NCBI RefSeq assembly: GCF_018780565.1
Contig: NZ_JADMJN010000006.1
Coordinates: 1 to 64,000 of the forward strand
DNA from: Rhodoferax sp.
GTDB taxonomy: Bacteria > Pseudomonadota > Gammaproteobacteria > Burkholderiales > Burkholderiaceae_C
Direction: 5' to 3'
DNA length: 64,000 bases
Of this stretch, positions 32,802 to 42,527 are shown in pieces. Numbering within the stretch: position 1 is the first letter of the stretch; each line of letters begins with the position of its first letter. A program made the position numbers and the translations under genes. The notes under the pieces are model-generated. The model worked only from the letters and a program-made list of their open reading frames with translations. It was not told the origin of the DNA and searched no databases.

Positions 32802-34054
32802 CGGCGGCTGCGCAATCCGGAGCGCCTGTGCGCGGTGCCCTGTCACACATCCGTGTGCTGGACCTGTCGCGCGTGCTGGCTGGTCCCTGGGCCGGGCAGA
32901 CGCTGGGTGATCTGGGTGCCGAAGTCATCAAGGTCGAGCGACCGGGCACTGGCGACGACACGCGGCTGTGGGGGCCGCCGTTTCTCAAGGACGATCAGGG
33001 CCAGCCGACAAACGATTCAGCCTACTACCTCTGCACCAACCGCAACAAGCAATCGATCACGGTGGACCTCACTCTCCCCGCAGGGCAGGCGCTGATCCGT
33101 GATCTGGCAAAAACCTGCGATGTGGTGATCGAAAACTTCAAGGTCGGCAGCCTCAGGCAGTACGGCCTTGACTACGAGGCGTTGAGGGAGATCAACCCGC
33201 GACTGGTGTACTGCTCCATCACCGGCTTCGGACAGACCGGGCCGTATGCGCCGCGCGCTGGCTATGACTTTCTGATTCAGGGCATGGGCGGGCTCATGAG
33301 CATCACGGGGCGACCCGACGGGGAGCCGGGCGAAGGCCCAACGAAAGTGGGCGTGGCGCTCACCGATATTCTGACTGGCCTGTATGCCTGCACCGCCATT
33401 CTGGCTGCACTGGAGGCGCGCAACGTGAATGGGCAGGGTCAGCACATTGACCTGGCTTTGCTGGACGTGGGCGTCGCTTGCCTGGCCAATCAGGGCATGA
33501 ACTACCTGTACAGCGGCCAGACACCTCACCGCATGGGCAATGCCCACCCCAACACCGTGCCGTACCAGGACTTCCCGACCGCTGATGGCTACATGATCCT
33601 GGCCATCGGCAATGACGGGCAATTCGCGAAGTTCTGCACGGTCACTGGCAAGCCGGAATGGTTCGACGACGAGCGCTTCAGGACCAACGAGGCTCGGGTG
33701 CAGCATCGCGGCACCCTGATCCCACTGATGCGCCAGGCCACGGTCATGCGGACCACTGGCGAGTGGATCGCCCTGCTGGAGCAGGTGGGTGTGCCGTGTG
33801 GCCCCATCAACACCATCGCCGATGTGTTCGCCGACCCGCAGGTCCAGGCGCGCGGCATGCAGTTCCAGATGCAGCATCCGGTGGCAGGTGACATTCCGCT
33901 TGTGGCCAGTCCGATCCGGATGTCAGGCACGCCGGTTCAATACCGGAGTGCACCGCCCCGGCTCGGCCAGGATACCCAGGCCGTGCTGTCGCGCTTACTG
34001 GGGCTTTCCCAGGCCACGATTGATGAATTAGCCCAGAAAGGAGTGCTCGGATGA
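32798..34054 (+). CDS. CaiB/BaiF (class III) CoA-transferase
   Basis: 418 residues with a GTG start that overlaps the TctC stop. LSHIRVLDLSRVLAGPWAGQ, LGAEVIKVERPGTGDDTR, NKQSITVDLTLPAG and ITGFGQTGPYAPRAGYDF are typical. The probable catalytic Asp is in VGVALTDILTGLYACTA. It differs strongly from the transferase at 29044, so the operon encodes two distinct CoA-transfer steps, or one exchange with succinyl-CoA and one between intermediates. The stop overlaps the acyl-CoA dehydrogenase start in an ATGA. Confidence 0.94.
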   Translation: MTAAAQSGAPVRGALSHIRVLDLSRVLAGPWAGQTLGDLGAEVIKVERPGTGDDTRLWGPPFLKDDQGQPTNDSAYYLCTNRNKQSITVDLTLPAGQALIRDLAKTCDVVIENFKVGSLRQYGLDYEALREINPRLVYCSITGFGQTGPYAPRAGYDFLIQGMGGLMSITGRPDGEPGEGPTKVGVALTDILTGLYACTAILAALEARNVNGQGQHIDLALLDVGVACLANQGMNYLYSGQTPHRMGNAHPNTVPYQDFPTADGYMILAIGNDGQFAKFCTVTGKPEWFDDERFRTNEARVQHRGTLIPLMRQATVMRTTGEWIALLEQVGVPCGPINTIADVFADPQVQARGMQFQMQHPVAGDIPLVASPIRMSGTPVQYRSAPPRLGQDTQAVLSRLLGLSQATIDELAQKGVLG

Positions 34055-35208
34055 GTACACTTGATTCCCTGGCCCTGACGGGCATTCCACCCGAGGATGA
34101 GGCGCTGCGGGCAGAGGTCAGGGCTTTTCTGGCCGACGCTTTGAAAGACCTACCCGCCGTGGTCCGTGCGCGCTCCTGGGCCGGTTATGACACGGCCTTC
34201 AGTCGGGAACTGGGCCGGCGCGGCTGGGTGGGCATCACCTTGCCCAAAGCCTATGGTGGTGGCGGGCGCAGCCCGTTTGCGCGCTACGTGCTCGTGGAGG
34301 AATTCCTCAACTTCGGCGCGCCCGTGGGCTCGCACTGGATCGCCGACCGCCAGAGCGGCCCATTGATCCTCAAGTACGGCACCGAGGCGCAAAAGCAGTT
34401 CTATCTGCCCCCCATCTGCCGCGGAGAATCGTTCTTCTGCATCGGCATGAGCGAGCCCAATGCGGGATCGGACCTGGCAAGTGTAAAGACAAGGGCCGTT
34501 CGGACGGAGCAGGGCTGGACACTGAAGGGTCAAAAGATCTGGACCACCAACGCCGGCGCCTGCCAGTACATGATCGCGCTGGTGCGCACGTCGGGTGAAT
34601 CGTCGGACCGGCAAAAGGGTCTCTCGCAACTGATTGTGGACCTGTCGCTGCCGGGCGTCACGGTGCGCCCCATCACCGACCTGTCAGGGGATAGCCATTT
34701 TTGCGAAGTATTTTTCGACGACGTCCAACTCCATGCCGATGCCTTGATTGGTGAGGAAGGCCACGGCTGGGAGCAGGTGACAGCCGAGCTGGCTTTCGAG
34801 CGTGCCGGTCCGGAGCGCCTGTTTTCTTCCATCGTTCTTTTTGAGGAGTGGCTGGCGTACATCCGCACGCCTGCGGGCCGCACACCTGAATCGGTGCGTC
34901 TGGCCGGCAGGATTCTCAGCCAACTGACGCCGCTGCGCGCAATGTCGGTGGCGGTCACGGAGCGTCTTGCCCGGGGCGAAAGCCCCATCGTCGAGGCTGC
35001 GCTGGTCAAGGATCAGGGCACCGGCGTGGAGCAGCTGATTCCGGCGGCCATTGCCGACGATCTGTCTTCACGCGAAGGTGCAAGCATCCCGCCAGAGCTG
35101 CTGCAGACGCTGAACTACGTCACGCAGGTTGCACCTTCGTATTCATTGCGCGGCGGTACGCGCGACATCCTGCGGGGCATGATCGCCCGCGGCCTGGGTC
35201 TTCGTTAG
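34051..35208 (+). CDS. Acyl-CoA dehydrogenase, probable catalytic subunit
   Basis: 385 residues. The middle domain carries CIGMSEPNAGSDLASVKTRA and QKIWTTNAGACQYMIALVRT. The helical C-domain has ELAFERAGPERLFSS, where a Glu can serve as base, and ends SYSLRGGTRDILRGMIARGL; the medium-chain-type YEG is missing there. The next gene, 9 bases on, encodes a shortened dehydrogenase; the pair resembles alpha2beta2 enzymes for bulky or branched acyl-CoA. It is translationally coupled to the CoA-transferase gene. Confidence 0.93.
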   Translation: MSTLDSLALTGIPPEDEALRAEVRAFLADALKDLPAVVRARSWAGYDTAFSRELGRRGWVGITLPKAYGGGGRSPFARYVLVEEFLNFGAPVGSHWIADRQSGPLILKYGTEAQKQFYLPPICRGESFFCIGMSEPNAGSDLASVKTRAVRTEQGWTLKGQKIWTTNAGACQYMIALVRTSGESSDRQKGLSQLIVDLSLPGVTVRPITDLSGDSHFCEVFFDDVQLHADALIGEEGHGWEQVTAELAFERAGPERLFSSIVLFEEWLAYIRTPAGRTPESVRLAGRILSQLTPLRAMSVAVTERLARGESPIVEAALVKDQGTGVEQLIPAAIADDLSSREGASIPPELLQTLNYVTQVAPSYSLRGGTRDILRGMIARGLGLR

Positions 35209-35217
35209 GAGCTGGAC

Positions 35218-36213
35218 ATGGACGATCTTTTTTCTGATGCCGTGCGGCAACTGCTGACCGACCGGTGCACTCCTGCGGTGGTTCGTCAGATCGAGGCTGG
35301 CGGTTCGCCCGTAGCGCTATGGCAGGACCTCGAGGCGGCGGGCTTTGCCGACGCTTTGGTGCCTGAAGCCCAGGGTGGCGCAGGCCTGAGTTTGACCGAG
35401 GTCTACCCGGTGCTGGAACTGTGCGGAGCCCATGCCGTGCCGGTGCCGCTGGCGGAGACCCTGCTGGCGCGCGCCGCGCTTGCCAGGGCAGGTGTCCCTA
35501 TTCCAAAGGGTAGTATGGCCCTTGCCCGCGGCCGTTCAACTGACGCCGGCGGCTTGTGCTGCGACACAGTGCAGGGCGGACGTGTTGCCGACTGGGTGCT
35601 CGTGGCCATAGGTGGGCAAGGCGTCTTGCTGCCTGCAGCGCAGGCCGTCCAGACGCCGGCCAGCTTTGCCCTTGACGCGGGGCTGACCTGGACGCCCGCG
35701 CAAGTCACCGCTGTAGCGCCGCTGTCTGTAGCGCCAGACGTGCAACTGCTGCTGGCCTGCGCCAATGCGGCCCAGCTGGCGGGTGCGCTGCTGTCGGTGT
35801 TCAACCGCACCTTGCAATATGCCAATGACCGCAACCAGTTCGGCCGTCCCATCGGGAAGTTTCAGGCTATCCAGCACCAGCTCAGCGTGATGGCCGAGCA
35901 GACGTTCGCGGCCCGGATGGCGGCGCAGATCGGCTGCTGCTCGGTCACCAGCCAGCCGGAGCGCCTGCGCGTAGCCGTGGCCAAGGCCCGTACGAGCGAA
36001 GCCGTGGTCGAAGTGGCGGCGCTGAGTCATTCCATTCACGGCGCCATTGGCTTCACAGCTGAATTCGACCTGCAGCTTTTTACCCGCCGGCTTCACGCAT
36101 GGCGCCAGGCCGGCGGCTCAGAGTCGTACTGGCACGACGTGGTGGGTGCTGAAGCGCTGGATCACCCTGGCCTGGCGCTGGACCTGATCCGCATCGCCAC
36201 CGAGGTGGTCTGA
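35218..36213 (+). CDS. Acyl-CoA dehydrogenase, probable non-catalytic partner subunit
   Basis: 331 residues, shorter than the family's usual 380. The N-domain (FADALVPEAQGGAGLSLTEV) and C-domain (YANDRNQFGRPIGKFQAIQH; SIHGAIGFTAEFDLQLFTRR) are recognisable, while the middle beta domain is reduced and lacks the usual SEPxAGSD segment. No Glu is seen at the catalytic positions (LLLACANAAQLAGALLSVFN). The HGAIGF motif can complete the FAD site of the partner. It most likely pairs with the product of the gene at 34051. GGAGCTGGAC precedes ATG 35218. Confidence 0.9.
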   Translation: MDDLFSDAVRQLLTDRCTPAVVRQIEAGGSPVALWQDLEAAGFADALVPEAQGGAGLSLTEVYPVLELCGAHAVPVPLAETLLARAALARAGVPIPKGSMALARGRSTDAGGLCCDTVQGGRVADWVLVAIGGQGVLLPAAQAVQTPASFALDAGLTWTPAQVTAVAPLSVAPDVQLLLACANAAQLAGALLSVFNRTLQYANDRNQFGRPIGKFQAIQHQLSVMAEQTFAARMAAQIGCCSVTSQPERLRVAVAKARTSEAVVEVAALSHSIHGAIGFTAEFDLQLFTRRLHAWRQAGGSESYWHDVVGAEALDHPGLALDLIRIATEVV

Positions 36214-36235
36214 ATTAATTTTTTTGGAGATTGCT

Positions 36236-37030
36236 TTGACGACTTTTCTTAAAACCGACCGTGACGGCGCGATCCTGACGCTGACCATGAACCAGCCTGC
36301 CACCCGCAATGCCCTGACCGGTAACACGGCGGTGGAAGAATTTGTGCAGGTCTGCGAGGCCATCCGGCTCGATACCTCGATTCGCTGCGTCATCGTCACC
36401 GGCGAGGGGCCTGTGTTCTGCTCCGGCGGCAATGTGAAGGACATGCAGCGTTTTTTTACCCAGGATCTGTTGCCCGACGTAATCCGCGAGGAATACCGCA
36501 ACGGCATCCAGCGCTTACCCAGGGCGCTTTACAACCTTGATGTGCCGGTAATCGCCGCTGTGAACGGCCCGGCCATCGGGGCCGGGCTGGACCTGACCTG
36601 CATGTGCGACATACGCATTGCTTCGGAAAACGCCACGTTTGCAGAGAGCTTCGTCAAGGTCGGCATCGTGCCTGGTGATGGCGGCGCCTGGCTGCTTCCG
36701 CGCGCGGTGGGCATGTCAAAAGCCTCCGAGATGGCTTTCACCGGCGAGGCGCTCACCGCGCAGGAGGCCCTGGCCTGCGGCTTGGTGTCACGCGTCGTGG
36801 CCCCCGAAGCTTTGATGGAATCGGCCCGCGCTTTGGCTCGCAAAATCACTGCAAACCCTGGTGCGGTGCTGCGAATGACAAAGCGATTGCTGCGCGAAGG
36901 CGAACGCAGCAGCCTGGAATCCCTGCTCGAAATCTCGGCCGGCTATCAGGCCATTGCGCACAAGACGGCGGCGCACAAGGAGGCGGTCATGTCGTTCGTG
37001 GAGAAGCGGGCACCCAGGTTCGAAGATTAA
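36236..37030 (+). CDS. Crotonase-superfamily enoyl-CoA hydratase/isomerase
   Basis: 264 residues. I chose the TTG at 36236 because GGAG lies 6 bases before it; no ATG fits. Oxyanion motifs GPVFCSGGNVKDM and GPAIGAGLDLTCMCDIRIAS are clear. Of the two hydratase glutamates, the one in the PE-type position is Phe here (AESFVKVGIVPGDGG), while the second is kept (SKASEMAFTG). An Asp in VPGDGG resembles isomerase or PaaG-type members. It could be an enoyl-CoA isomerase rather than a hydratase. It is the last gene of the operon and converges on mutS. Confidence 0.92.
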   Translation: MTTFLKTDRDGAILTLTMNQPATRNALTGNTAVEEFVQVCEAIRLDTSIRCVIVTGEGPVFCSGGNVKDMQRFFTQDLLPDVIREEYRNGIQRLPRALYNLDVPVIAAVNGPAIGAGLDLTCMCDIRIASENATFAESFVKVGIVPGDGGAWLLPRAVGMSKASEMAFTGEALTAQEALACGLVSRVVAPEALMESARALARKITANPGAVLRMTKRLLREGERSSLESLLEISAGYQAIAHKTAAHKEAVMSFVEKRAPRFED

Positions 37031-37077
37031 CGACAGCATCCTCGCGCTTCATCGCAACCTTCGCGGCTAGGCGGTTC

Positions 37078-37100
37078 AGCGGCTCAGGGGACAGGCCGCT
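37078..37100. terminator. GC-rich dyad between convergent genes, possible terminator
   Basis: AGCGGC (37078-37083) pairs with GCCGCT (37095-37100) around an 11-base loop; the right arm touches the mutS stop codon. No T-run follows, so this is weak as an intrinsic terminator. Confidence 0.3.
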
Positions 37101-39717
37101 ACCGGTTCGACGCGCTCAGTTTCTTCAGCTGGTACAGCGCATCCAGCGCATCACGCGGGCTGAGCGTGTCGGGGTCGATGGCCTGCAGTGCGGCCTCTAC
37201 TGCGCTGGCCTCTGCGCTTTTCTCAGCAGGCGGCGCGGCAAACAGGTCTACCTGGGCGTGCGACTCTGACGCTTGCGCCTCCAGTGCTTCCAGCGTGTGC
37301 CGCGCCTGGTTCACCACGGTAGCGGGCATGCCGGCCAGGCGCGCCACCTGAATGCCGTAGCTGCGGTTGGCCGGGCCGGGCTGTATCTCATGTAAGAACA
37401 CGATGTCGCGCCCGGATTCGGCGGCGCTTACGTGCACGTTGACGGCGGCATGGTGCTTGGCGGGGAATTCGGTCAGCTCAAAGTAGTGCGTGGCGAACAG
37501 GGTGTAGGCCTGGGTTTTGTCGTGCAGCTGGGTGGCTATGGCGCTGGCCAGTGCCAGCCCGTCAAAGGTACTGGTGCCGCGGCCAATCTCGTCCATCAGC
37601 ACCAGCGAATTGGGCGTGGCGGCGTGCAGTATCTGCGCGCCCTCCAGCATTTCCAGCATGAAGGTGGACTGGGCGTTGGCCAGATCATCGGCGGCGCCAA
37701 TGCGGGTGTGGATGGCGTCAATGGGTCCGAGGCGACAGGCCTGCGCGGGCACATAGCTGCCCATGCTGGCCAGCAGCACGATCACGGCAATCTGGCGCAT
37801 GTAGGTGGACTTGCCGCCCATGTTGGGGCCGGTGATGATCTGCATGCGCTGTTTCGGGCCCAGGCGCGTGTCGTTGGCGATGAAGGCGCCACTGCTCAGC
37901 TCAGCCAGACGCGCCTGCACCACCGGGTGGCGGCCCTGGGTGATGTCCAGGCAGGGCTCTTTGACAAACTGCGGGGTGCACCAGTCCAGCGTGAGGGCGC
38001 GCTCGGCCAGGGCGCACAGGGCGTCCAGCGTGGCCAGGGCGCGCGCCAGTTGGGTGAGGGCGGGCACAAACACTTGCAGTTGGTCCAGCACCTGATCAAA
38101 CAGCCATTTTTCCCGGGCCAGGGCGCGTTCCTGCGCACTCAGGGCCTTGTCTTCAAAAGCCTTGAGCTCGGGGGTGATGAAGCGCTCGGCGTTTTTCAGG
38201 GTCTGGCGGCGGCGGTAGTCGTCGGGCACCTTGTCGATCTGCCCTTGCGTGACCTCGATGAAGAAGCCATGCACCTTGTTGAACTGCACGCGCAGGTTGG
38301 CAATGCCGGTGCGGGCTTTTTCGCGCACCTCCAGGTCCAGCAGAAAGCTGTCGCAGTTGGTCTGGATGGCGCGCAGCTCGTCCAGCTCGGCATCGAAGCC
38401 GGTGGCAATCACGCCGCCGTCGCGCACCAGCACCGCGGGCTCGGTATCGATGGCGCGGGCCAGCAGCGTGGCGCAACCGGGGGGCGGCTGCAGGTTGCCG
38501 GATATTTGGGTCAAATAGGCCTCTAGCCCATGCAGAACGGGCGCAAGAAGCTCTGTTTTTTGTAGCGTCTGCTGCAGGGCGACGAGTTCGCGGGGGCGCA
38601 CCTGGCGCAATGCAATGCGGGCGGTGATGCGTTCCACATCGGTACTGCCCTTGAGCTGCTCGCGCAGTTTCGCCCATGGCCCGCCGTGCGAGCCTGGTAG
38701 GCCACCGCTTTGCAGCGCGGCAATCGCACCCAGGCGCTGCTGGGCCTCCGTGCGGTCGCGCCGGGGCGACAGCAGCCAGCTTTTGAGCAGGCGGCTGCCC
38801 ATGCCGGTCATGCAGGTGTCCAGCAAAGAGAACAGGGTGGGTGAGTCTTCGCCGCGCAGGGTTTGGGTCAGCTCCAGGTTGCGTCGGGTGGTTTGCGGCA
38901 GGTCGATGAGGTCGTCGTTGCGCTGCACGCGCACGCTGTGCACGTGGGTCAATGCCCGGCCCTGGGTGTGCTCGGCATAGCCCAGCAGGGCGGCAGCCGC
39001 TGCGTGGGCCTGGGGCAGGGCTTGCGCTTGCCAGGGGGTCAGGCTGGCGGCATTGAGCTGTGCCAGCAGGGTGCGTTCGCCCAGTGCGGCGTCGAACTGC
39101 CAGTCGGGACGCACGGTGATGGACATGGCCCCGGGGGTTGGCATGTGGCGCAACCGTGCCTCAAACGCGGGCGTGGCCCCCGCGCTGAAAATCAGCTCGC
39201 CCGGGCCAATGCGCGCCACCCACTCGGCCACCTCATCGGGCGCGCACTCGGCCAGGTGTACCTCGCCCTGCGTCAGGCTCAGCCAGGCCAGGCCGCAGCT
39301 GTTGCGCGGGCCCTGGTGCACCGAGAGCAGTAGCGATTCGGTTTTGTCGTTCAGCAGCTCCAGGTCGGTCAGCGTGCCGGGGGTGACCACACGCACCACC
39401 TTGCGCTCGACCGGGCCTTTGCCGGTGACTTCTCCCACCTGCTCGCAAATGGTCACCGATTCGCCCAGCTTGATGAGCCGGGCCAGGTAAGTCTCGATGG
39501 AGTGAAAGGGCACACCGGCCATCACCACCGGCTGCCCGGCCGACTGGCCGCGCTGGGTTAGGGTGATGTTGAGCAGGCGGGCGGCTTTTTCAGCGTCGGC
39601 AAAAAACAGCTCGTAAAAGTCGCCCATGCGGTAGAGCAACAGGGTGTCGGGGTGGTCCGCTTTGAGGCCCAGGTACTGGGCCATCATCGGGGTGTGTTGC
39701 TTGTCTGCGTCGATCAT
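37099..39717 (-). CDS. mutS: DNA mismatch repair ATPase MutS
   Basis: 872 residues, usual MutS length. The N-terminal mismatch-binding domain has the Phe-x-Glu motif in [18 protein letters not shown]. The connector, lever (clamp) and ATPase domains follow, with Walker [16 protein letters not shown], Walker [17 protein letters not shown] and [11 protein letters not shown]. The C-terminal segment ([16 protein letters not shown]) is the tetramer-forming tail. It recognises mispairs and recruits MutL. The ATG at 39717 ([12 protein letters not shown]) is preferred; the open frame to 39771 is not supported. Divergent from the lipoprotein gene at 39894. Confidence 0.97.
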   Translation of the reverse strand: MIDADKQHTPMMAQYLGLKADHPDTLLLYRMGDFYELFFADAEKAARLLNITLTQRGQSAGQPVVMAGVPFHSIETYLARLIKLGESVTICEQVGEVTGKGPVERKVVRVVTPGTLTDLELLNDKTESLLLSVHQGPRNSCGLAWLSLTQGEVHLAECAPDEVAEWVARIGPGELIFSAGATPAFEARLRHMPTPGAMSITVRPDWQFDAALGERTLLAQLNAASLTPWQAQALPQAHAAAAALLGYAEHTQGRALTHVHSVRVQRNDDLIDLPQTTRRNLELTQTLRGEDSPTLFSLLDTCMTGMGSRLLKSWLLSPRRDRTEAQQRLGAIAALQSGGLPGSHGGPWAKLREQLKGSTDVERITARIALRQVRPRELVALQQTLQKTELLAPVLHGLEAYLTQISGNLQPPPGCATLLARAIDTEPAVLVRDGGVIATGFDAELDELRAIQTNCDSFLLDLEVREKARTGIANLRVQFNKVHGFFIEVTQGQIDKVPDDYRRRQTLKNAERFITPELKAFEDKALSAQERALAREKWLFDQVLDQLQVFVPALTQLARALATLDALCALAERALTLDWCTPQFVKEPCLDITQGRHPVVQARLAELSSGAFIANDTRLGPKQRMQIITGPNMGGKSTYMRQIAVIVLLASMGSYVPAQACRLGPIDAIHTRIGAADDLANAQSTFMLEMLEGAQILHAATPNSLVLMDEIGRGTSTFDGLALASAIATQLHDKTQAYTLFATHYFELTEFPAKHHAAVNVHVSAAESGRDIVFLHEIQPGPANRSYGIQVARLAGMPATVVNQARHTLEALEAQASESHAQVDLFAAPPAEKSAEASAVEAALQAIDPDTLSPRDALDALYQLKKLSASNR

Positions 39718-39809
39718 TGGGGGAAGTTTATCAACTTCGCCTGCAACGCCCCCCTGTTCGCACCTCCCCATCAGGCGAGACGCGGGGCACGGGAATGGCC
39801 TGGCGGTCT

Positions 39810-39837
39810 CCTTGACGATTGCTGATTATTGTCAAGG
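39810..39837. promoter_or_regulatory. Perfect 7-base inverted repeat upstream of the lipoprotein gene
   Basis: CCTTGAC (39810-39816) and GTCAAGG (39831-39837) flank a 14-base AT-rich centre, in the 176-base region between mutS and the lipoprotein gene. Spacing of about 21 bases between arm centres suits a dimeric regulator. A possible -10 (TATTCT, 39857) lies downstream, before GGAGGT and ATG 39894. Confidence 0.35.
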
Positions 39838-39893
39838 GGTGACTTGCGGCTGTGCTTATTCTGGATTCTTCAGATCCCGCATGGAGGTACCAC

Positions 39894-40352
39894 ATGAATC
39901 CAAAGACTTCAATCTTGTTGCTCTTGACGGCTGCTTTGTCATTGGGCTGTGCCGAGCTGCAATCCCTGGGCGGGAGCAAATACGGAGACACTTCTGGCGC
40001 CCTGGCAGGCCAGACGGACCGTGAGGGCACTGTCACGACCCTTGAGGTCATCAAGGTGGACGAGGATTTCAAGCTGGGCGTTGGCACGGCCATGGGAGCG
40101 GTAGCCGGTGGAATCCTGGGGTCGCAGATCGGCAGTGGATCAGGCTCCACCGTTGCCGGTGCCGCTGTGGGCGCTGCAGCCGGGACCTATGCTGAGAGCA
40201 AGCTGAAGAAGAAAGATGCCCAACGCGTGGTGGTGCAGATGAAAACCGGCGGCCAGTTGACCATCGTGCAGCCGATTGATGGGCGTCTTAAAAGCGGCAT
40301 GAATGTCCGGATTGATGGCAGTGGCGACAGCGCACGGGTGCTGCCCCGCTAG
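39894..40352 (+). CDS. Glycine-zipper outer-membrane lipoprotein (17 kDa antigen/SlyB-like)
   Basis: 152 residues from ATG 39894, which has GGAGGT 7 bases upstream. The signal peptide LLLLTAALSLGC ends in a cysteine, so lipidation is likely although the lipobox is not perfect. The middle (about residues 60-110) is a glycine-zipper 2TM domain, GAVAGGILGSQIGSGSGST and a second Ala/Gly repeat. The C-terminal beta segment (VVVQMKTGGQLTIVQPIDGR) is typical of the family. These lipoproteins influence envelope integrity. The metalloprotease gene follows after 2 bases, so both are co-expressed. Confidence 0.9.
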   Translation: MNPKTSILLLLTAALSLGCAELQSLGGSKYGDTSGALAGQTDREGTVTTLEVIKVDEDFKLGVGTAMGAVAGGILGSQIGSGSGSTVAGAAVGAAAGTYAESKLKKKDAQRVVVQMKTGGQLTIVQPIDGRLKSGMNVRIDGSGDSARVLPR

Positions 40353-40354
40353 CC

Positions 40355-41176
40355 ATGATCGCCCGACGGATCGCCGCGGCCATTCTGCTGTGCCTGTTCG
40401 CAGTGGGTATGCAGGGTTGTCAGACCACCACTTCGGCAGGGGCCGTGGGTGCAGAGCGCAAGCAATTGCTGCTGGTTTCGTCAGAACAACTCGACGAGAT
40501 GGCGGTGCAAAGCTACAGCAAGTTGAAAACCGATGCCGCCGCCCAGGGCGCGCTCAACACCGACAACGCCATGCTCCAGCGGGTTCGCGCCATAGCCGCC
40601 CGCCTGGCGCCGCAGACCCGGGTTTTTCGCAGCGATGCGCCGGGCTGGCATTGGGAGGTGAACGTGATCAACAGCAAGGAGCTTAATGCCTATTGCCTGC
40701 CTGGGGGCAAGATCATGTTCTATTCGGGCCTGATCCAGACCCTGAGTCTGAGCGACGATGAGATTGCCGTTGTCATGGGGCATGAAATTTCACACGCGCT
40801 TCGCGAGCACTCGAGAGAGCAGGTGTCGCGGGCCATTGCGGCGCAGACGGCCATTGATGTGGGCGCCGCCATGCTGGGTTTGGGCGAAGTGTCATCGGAC
40901 ATTGCGGCAATCGCCTACAAATCCCTGATCGCCACCCGATTCAGTCGCACCGACGAGAGTGAAGCCGATCGAATCGGCCTGGAGCTGATGGCGCGCGCCG
41001 GCTACGACCCGCGCGCCGGGGTCAGGCTGTGGCAAAAGATGGGCAAAGCCACCAGCACGGGCGGCATGCCGGAGTTCCTGAGCACCCATCCCACCGATTC
41101 AAGCCGTGTGCAGCAGATCGAGGCACTGCTGCCTGCGGTCATGCCCTTGTACACGGCTGCGCGTCGTGGGGGCTGA
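40355..41176 (+). CDS. M48-family periplasmic metalloprotease, lipoprotein
   Basis: 273 residues. A lipoprotein signal ends FAVGMQGC (Cys22). The zinc motif is VVMGHEISHALREH (HEISH, residues 143-147), with a third ligand Glu in DESEADRIGLELMARAGYDP. GGKIMFYSGLIQTL precedes the zinc helix, as in LoiP/YggG and the BepA catalytic domain. No TPR repeats, so it is closer to LoiP. It would degrade or remodel outer-membrane proteins. The C-terminus has FLSTHPTDSSRVQQIEALLP, a hallmark of the group. Operon with the lipoprotein upstream. Confidence 0.94.
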   Translation: MIARRIAAAILLCLFAVGMQGCQTTTSAGAVGAERKQLLLVSSEQLDEMAVQSYSKLKTDAAAQGALNTDNAMLQRVRAIAARLAPQTRVFRSDAPGWHWEVNVINSKELNAYCLPGGKIMFYSGLIQTLSLSDDEIAVVMGHEISHALREHSREQVSRAIAAQTAIDVGAAMLGLGEVSSDIAAIAYKSLIATRFSRTDESEADRIGLELMARAGYDPRAGVRLWQKMGKATSTGGMPEFLSTHPTDSSRVQQIEALLPAVMPLYTAARRGG

Positions 41177-41299
41177 ATGCATCGGTCGCTGGATGAAATC
41201 CGGCACTGTGGAAGATTCCGTCAATTGGAATGAGTAATTTGGCCATTGTCGCCATGGGACCCGCTGCCTAGACTCGGGCGGATGATCCGAAAGCTGCGC

Positions 41300-42499
41300 A
41301 TGACCGAGTCCACGTCCACCCCTTCGCCGAACCCTGTTGCCAGTGGTGCACCCCTGCAGGGTGTGCGTGTGCTGGACCTGACCCGGCTGCTGCCCGGACC
41401 CATGTGCACCCTGCACCTGGGTGACCTGGGCGCGGATGTGATCAAGGTGGAGGACACCGGGGCGGGGGACTATGCCGCGCAGGCGGTGCGCACCCTGGTG
41501 AACCGCAACAAGCGCGCGATTCGCATTGACCTCAAGCAGCCCGGCGGCGTGGCGGTGCTGTTGCGCCTGTGCGAGACGGCCGATGTGCTGGTGGAAGGCT
41601 TTCGCCCCGGGGTGATGGAGCGCCTGGGTGTGGGCTATGCCGCTGTGGCGCGTGTCAATCCGCGCATCGTTTATTGCAGCCTGAGTGGTTATGGCCAGAC
41701 CGGGCCTTACCGCGACGCAGCGGGGCATGACATCAATTACAGCGCTTATGCTGGCACAGCCGACCAGATGGGTAGTGACGCGCATGCGCTGGCTTTGTCC
41801 AACGTGCCGGTGGCCGATTTGCTGGGCGGAACCATGACCGCCGTCATGGGTATTTTGGCGGCGCTCTTTGACGCTGCGCGAACCGGTGCCGGGCGCCATG
41901 TGGATGTGGCCATTGCCGACGGCCTGCTCGCGCATGCCGTGATCCCTCTGGCCGCACTCAATGCGCATGGCCAGACCCTACCTGCCGGTGGCGACAAGCT
42001 CACCGGTGGCCTGCCCTGCTACGGGATGTACAAGACGCTGGATGTGCGTTTCGTGGCCGTGGGTGCGCTGGAGAAAAAGTTCTGGGACACATTCTGTGAC
42101 CTGATCGACCGCGCGGACCTGAAGCCACACCATCAGCCCCCGGATCAGTCCCGGGCCGACTGGGTGCGTGGCGAGCTGGAGGCCTTGATCGGTGCGCAGC
42201 CGCTGGCGTATTGGACTGAAAAATTGCGGGGTTCGGATTGCTGCGTGACGCCAGTGCTCAAGCTGGAAGAGACCGTGGCCCATGAGCACTTTCTGGCGCG
42301 CAACATGGTGCTGCCCGGCACCACGGCGACTGGACAGCCTTTTGTGCAATGGGCCTGTCCGGTCCAGATGACAGGATTCCAGTTTGCGGTGCGGCATCCG
42401 GCTCCCGGACCGGGGCAGCACACCGGCGATATCCTGCGCCAGGCTGGCTATACCGCCGACGAAGCGCAGGTCTTGCTCGGGCAAGGGGCCGTGGCCTGA
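41300..42499 (+). CDS. Alpha-methylacyl-CoA racemase-like protein (CaiB/BaiF superfamily)
   Basis: 399 residues counted from ATG 41300; ATGs at 41282 and 41246 are alternatives and no ribosome site decides. The fold motifs are GVRVLDLTRLLPGPMCTLHL and LGADVIKVED. GHDINYSAYAGTADQMG matches the racemase-specific region, and the three catalytic residues of alpha-methylacyl-CoA racemase are all present: H143 (GHDINY), D173 (VADLLGG) and E258 (VGALEKKFW). Racemases convert (2R)- to (2S)-methylacyl-CoA so that the dehydrogenase can act. It opens the large beta-oxidation cluster. An ATTCC-N7-GGAAT dyad lies at 41215-41231. Confidence 0.88.
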   Translation: MTESTSTPSPNPVASGAPLQGVRVLDLTRLLPGPMCTLHLGDLGADVIKVEDTGAGDYAAQAVRTLVNRNKRAIRIDLKQPGGVAVLLRLCETADVLVEGFRPGVMERLGVGYAAVARVNPRIVYCSLSGYGQTGPYRDAAGHDINYSAYAGTADQMGSDAHALALSNVPVADLLGGTMTAVMGILAALFDAARTGAGRHVDVAIADGLLAHAVIPLAALNAHGQTLPAGGDKLTGGLPCYGMYKTLDVRFVAVGALEKKFWDTFCDLIDRADLKPHHQPPDQSRADWVRGELEALIGAQPLAYWTEKLRGSDCCVTPVLKLEETVAHEHFLARNMVLPGTTATGQPFVQWACPVQMTGFQFAVRHPAPGPGQHTGDILRQAGYTADEAQVLLGQGAVA

Positions 42500-42527
42500 G
42501 CGGGGCGCAACCCATTAAACTGGCCTG

